The notes under the pieces were generated by a model. The model was not told the DNA's origin and did not search any database. It saw only the letters and a list, made by a program, of their open reading frames with translations. A stretch of 64,000 nucleotides of DNA. Source: Corbicula japonica (Eukaryota; Mollusca; Bivalvia; Venerida; Cyrenidae). Below are positions 61,367-64,000 of this stretch, piece after piece. The translations under genes were made by a program, and so were the position numbers. The stretch lies in NCBI GenBank assembly GCA_038501625.1, contig JAZAYU010000009.1, forward strand, positions 2,046,001-2,110,000, read 5' to 3'. Position 1 is the first letter of the stretch, and every line of letters starts with the position of its first letter.

Positions 61367-61576
61367 TACTGTAGTATCATTTAATTTCGCGGGGACGAAT
61401 TTTCGCGCAAAACAAGTAAATAACAACTTCGCGGCGATATGAATTAGCGCAACTGTGTTTTCCTATAAGAAACACTGTTAAAGAGTTTAATTTCGCTGTG
61501 GTTGAATTTCGCGATCTTGCTGTAGCGTGTAATACGCGAAAATTAAACCCGCGCGAAATAAAATAATTTAACAGTA
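61367..61576. repeat. 210-bp MITE with TACTGT ends and TTCGCG words
   Basis: TACTGTAGTATCATTTAATT on the left is inverse to AATAATTTAACAGTA on the right. The interior repeats TTTCGCG / CGCGAAA / TTCGCGC in both orientations. Similar TTTCGCG-rich short elements are widespread in invertebrate genomes (general knowledge). Confidence 0.65.
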
Positions 61577-62439
61577 ATAAATTACGTCTACTAGAAACAT
61601 TTTTACATTAATGTCTTTTGCCGGTACACGTCTTGTTCATTTTTTCAAAAAATCAAACATCAGCCGTACTTGTTTGCATGCATTAGAGTAACAGCAATGG
61701 ACAACTAAATTCACAAATCGTTTGTCAGATACAATCTACGTGACATTGGTCGACAGAAAGCTGGACATAACCTTGACTTCCATTGGTAAAAAGTAAACGC
61801 AAGCACGAATATATACTTATTCTGTTAATATATCTGCTAATGACCGACTAGCTTTTTGGCTAAAACTTGTAATACAAACTCTTCATCTTATCGGAAAGAC
61901 GCCAGGAAAATTGACTATCTATGTCTTAACCGAATATTGTTATTTGTCCTAACTTATTTAAAAATAAACCTAACCTTTATTAACTGAACCTACATAAAAT
62001 TTATATTTACCCGCATGAAAGCGGAGTACACTCTTCAAAATTGAAACATACTTTTTTATTTTCATTTTCTCTTATCTTTTTGTATTTTTTATGAGAAACC
62101 TCAGCTTCCTCTGTAAATAAATGACACGTAAGAGAGGAGTAAATCAGAAGTCACATTGTCTTCAACCGCTGCAAAACCGTTTACTTAACTCTCTGTGTTT
62201 TCTGAATATCTTCTCCTCCTGATTTATGCGTTTACGAATATTAATTACTGTTTGAACGTAAAAAAACATCTACTTTTATTATATACATGTATGTATCTCT
62301 TTTTATACATAAGACTTTTGTTCTTTTCTTGGCACTTGTTGTAATAATGTTTCTTATCATCAACCTGTGTGTGAGAAGGTTTGCAATTAAATGACACCAA
62401 GTAACCATGGTTAGATAAACGAGAACATTGCTCAACTGC
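61577..62439. other. AT-rich intergenic DNA, no gene seen
   Basis: No supported feature. Confidence 0.4.
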
Positions 62440-62540
62440 ATTAGTTTTTCTTCTTTGCATTACATGCAAAGGATAAAATCTCCAATTTAATTTCCCTCGG
62501 TATGTCTAGCATGACAACCGCAATTCCATATAAAGACAAT
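62440..62540 (-). repeat. Interspersed repeat family C, copy 3
   Basis: Minus strand: TGTCATGCTAGACATACCGA, GGGAAATTAAATTGGAG, then ATCCTTTGCATGTAATGCAA. The clearest match to 3190-3310. Confidence 0.5.
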
Positions 62541-62568
62541 TCTGATTACAGCAACAGTCACAGACGTC

Positions 62569-62790
62569 AATTAATTTTGCAACTTGTCTTCAACTCATTC
62601 CTGCAGTATATTCTAATTAGCACATCTTGTCTTTAACCCACTCCCTCAATAATTCTAATTAGCATATCTTGTCTTTAACCCACTCCTTCAATAATTCTAA
62701 TTAGCACATCTTGTCTTTAACCCACTCCCTCAATAATTCTAATTAGCACAACTTGTCTTTAACCCATTCCTCCACAAATTCTTATTATAT
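62569..62790. repeat. 42-bp minisatellite, about five units
   Basis: TTCTAATTAGCAC-type starts fall at 62611, 62653, 62695, 62737 and (TTCTTATT) 62779, exactly 42 bp apart. The unit continues ATCTTGTCTTTAACCCACTC and CCTCAATAA. The central units are near-identical; the outer units are diverged. Confidence 0.9.
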
Positions 62791-62814
62791 GTAGCACAAT
62801 ATAATTTATTGGGT

Positions 62815-62900
62815 CGCAAAAGTTCGCAAATATATTTCGCAATATTTTCATATATGTCATTTTCGTTGGCTTTAAAAGTTCCTATTCATCTATTGCTATA
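62815..62900 (+). repeat. Interspersed repeat family A, partial copy
   Basis: GCAATATTTTCATATATGTC, TTTTCGTTGGCTTTAAAAGT, then TCCTATTCATCTATTGC. Confidence 0.5.
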
Positions 62901-62989
62901 AACTGTTGAACAATTCTGACAGCTCCAATGTTTCCTTTGCTTTAAAATGTTTTGCCTATCCTTTTCAATTTTCTTTCATGAACACGCTA

Positions 62990-63375
62990 GTTTAACGGTT
63001 AAATTGAATGTTGGATTTATATTATCGGATCCCCTGTACTTTTTTTTTCTGTTCCGCCCTTTGTTTTCTCATGGAGGGCAAACACATTTTTTATCTTGGG
63101 ACAATACGCCGCTGATCATGGAATGGTGTTATTCTGAGTATACCGCATTGAAGGTTCCATGTTCACCTCTACATGGATACCATCGTTTGGGATTTATTGG
63201 TGTAAATATTGAGTGTCACTCAACTCGGGGCTAGAAGTCGTGGGCAGCAATATGAATTTCCATTATTGCCCATGAACAGGCTCAATCAAACCTAGCCTGC
63301 AATATTTTCATATTTGTCGTGTTCGGTGGCTTTCAAAGTTCCTTGCGGAGCGGGTTCGCTCAGAGGTAGAGGATA
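62990..63375 (+). repeat. Interspersed repeat family A, long copy, ending in a B-box-like segment
   Basis: Collinear with 41650-42085: GATCCCCTGT, TTGTTTTCTCATGGAGGGCA, ACAATACGCCGCTGATCATG, TGTAAATATTGAGTGTCACT, CGGGGCTAG, CAATCAAACCTAGCCTGCAA and GTCGTGTTCGGTGGCTTTCA. It ends in GCGGGTTCGCTCAGAGGTAG, the same B-box-like end as the SINE pair at 48916. Families A and the SINE may therefore be parts of one composite element. Confidence 0.6.
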
Positions 63376-64000
63376 TATCATTTTAATTCTATTTTATTGT
63401 ATACATGTAGAATCCATCGACAAGCGTTATACATTACATATTAAACTATCGTCAACATTAGGGATGATGAAGTTTTGATTTTGTTTGTATTGTTCAAAAA
63501 CAATAAACTAAAATTCCACGATGGTTTTGCATGGAACCATTTTATTTTGAGACATATTTCTAAACATTCTGTTTTTGTTTTGAACTATAATATATATTTA
63601 TTATTAAATGCTACCGCTTTATTTTACACAACACGTTCTTGTTAAGTTTTACTTATAATTACTTTAGAGCATAACTGTTACAGTGTTAAAGTGAGTAACT
63701 GTTTAATGCAAAATTGTTTGATTTGACAGGTTTTGGCATTTCTTTTAGGATTTAACCCTTCATTATTTGATACTATGAATGATGTTCATGCAAATGTTAC
63801 ACGGTTGAGTTTAAGGCCCTATGTTGATGCTTAAAAAAAGAGTAAATATTTCGATTGCTAATAGGAATCTAATGCTAACCGTATTTATTAAACAATTCAC
63901 AGCGTTACCTTAGTTGCTGTTGCACCAAAGTCTAGAGTAACAGTAAATAATTAGATATCATATTTTATGGTTTGTCGTAAATTAATTTATTCAAAAACAT
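63376..64000. other. AT-rich intergenic DNA, no gene seen
   Basis: No supported feature to the window end. Confidence 0.4.

Noticed and set aside
62569..62790. CRISPR-like repeat array
   Set aside because: Units are contiguous with no unique spacers, and the DNA is eukaryotic; it is a minisatellite.

Overview
The window looks like AT-rich nuclear DNA from an invertebrate animal. A bivalve mollusc is my best guess, judging from the style of its short hairpin elements, tRNA-derived SINEs and DIRS retrotransposon; the sequence does not prove the species. Host coding sequence is very sparse. Most of the window is repeats and mobile elements, and only one host gene fragment is well supported: two terminal exons at 52750-54094.

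Layout. Positions 1-8185 are intergenic DNA with short hairpin or TIR elements (568-683, 1554-1735, 5070-5221, 7332-7468) and two larger elements bounded by inverted repeats (3746-4480 and 5721-6754). Positions 8186-38020 are a tandem triplication of an 8.34-kb unit (starts 8186, 21347, 29684), near-identical between copies. Each unit carries a 4.27-kb element bounded by a perfect 22-bp inverted repeat. Inside it lie an unusually GC-rich, coding-like island of unknown origin, a hairpin MITE and a 462-bp foldback element; a tRNA-like Pol III unit lies outside it. Copy 1 alone also holds a complete DIRS-type tyrosine-recombinase retrotransposon (16363-21183), inserted 163 bp before the copy 1/copy 2 junction. 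Copies 2 and 3 preserve the empty site.

The DIRS element is the most complete system here. It has a Gag-like ORF, a reverse transcriptase/RNase H/methyltransferase-like ORF and an overlapping tyrosine recombinase ORF. It also has split inverted terminal repeats and an internal complementary region that spells out the joined ends of the element, including the ATT trinucleotide found at both insertion boundaries. A canonical A_AAA_AAC slippery heptamer in the Gag frame sits 21 nt before the Gag stop, and the Pol frame is open there, so Gag-Pol may be made by -1 frameshifting. The parts fit one cycle: Gag packages RNA, RT/RNase H copies it, the internal complementary region templates circle closure, and the recombinase inserts the circle at an ATT.

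Positions 38021-64000 are again mostly non-coding. They hold at least three degenerate interspersed repeat families, a tandem pair of tRNA-derived SINEs, an (AG)n microsatellite, a 42-bp minisatellite, small MITEs, and the two phase-matched last exons of an acidic Ser/Asp/Glu-rich protein gene on the + strand.
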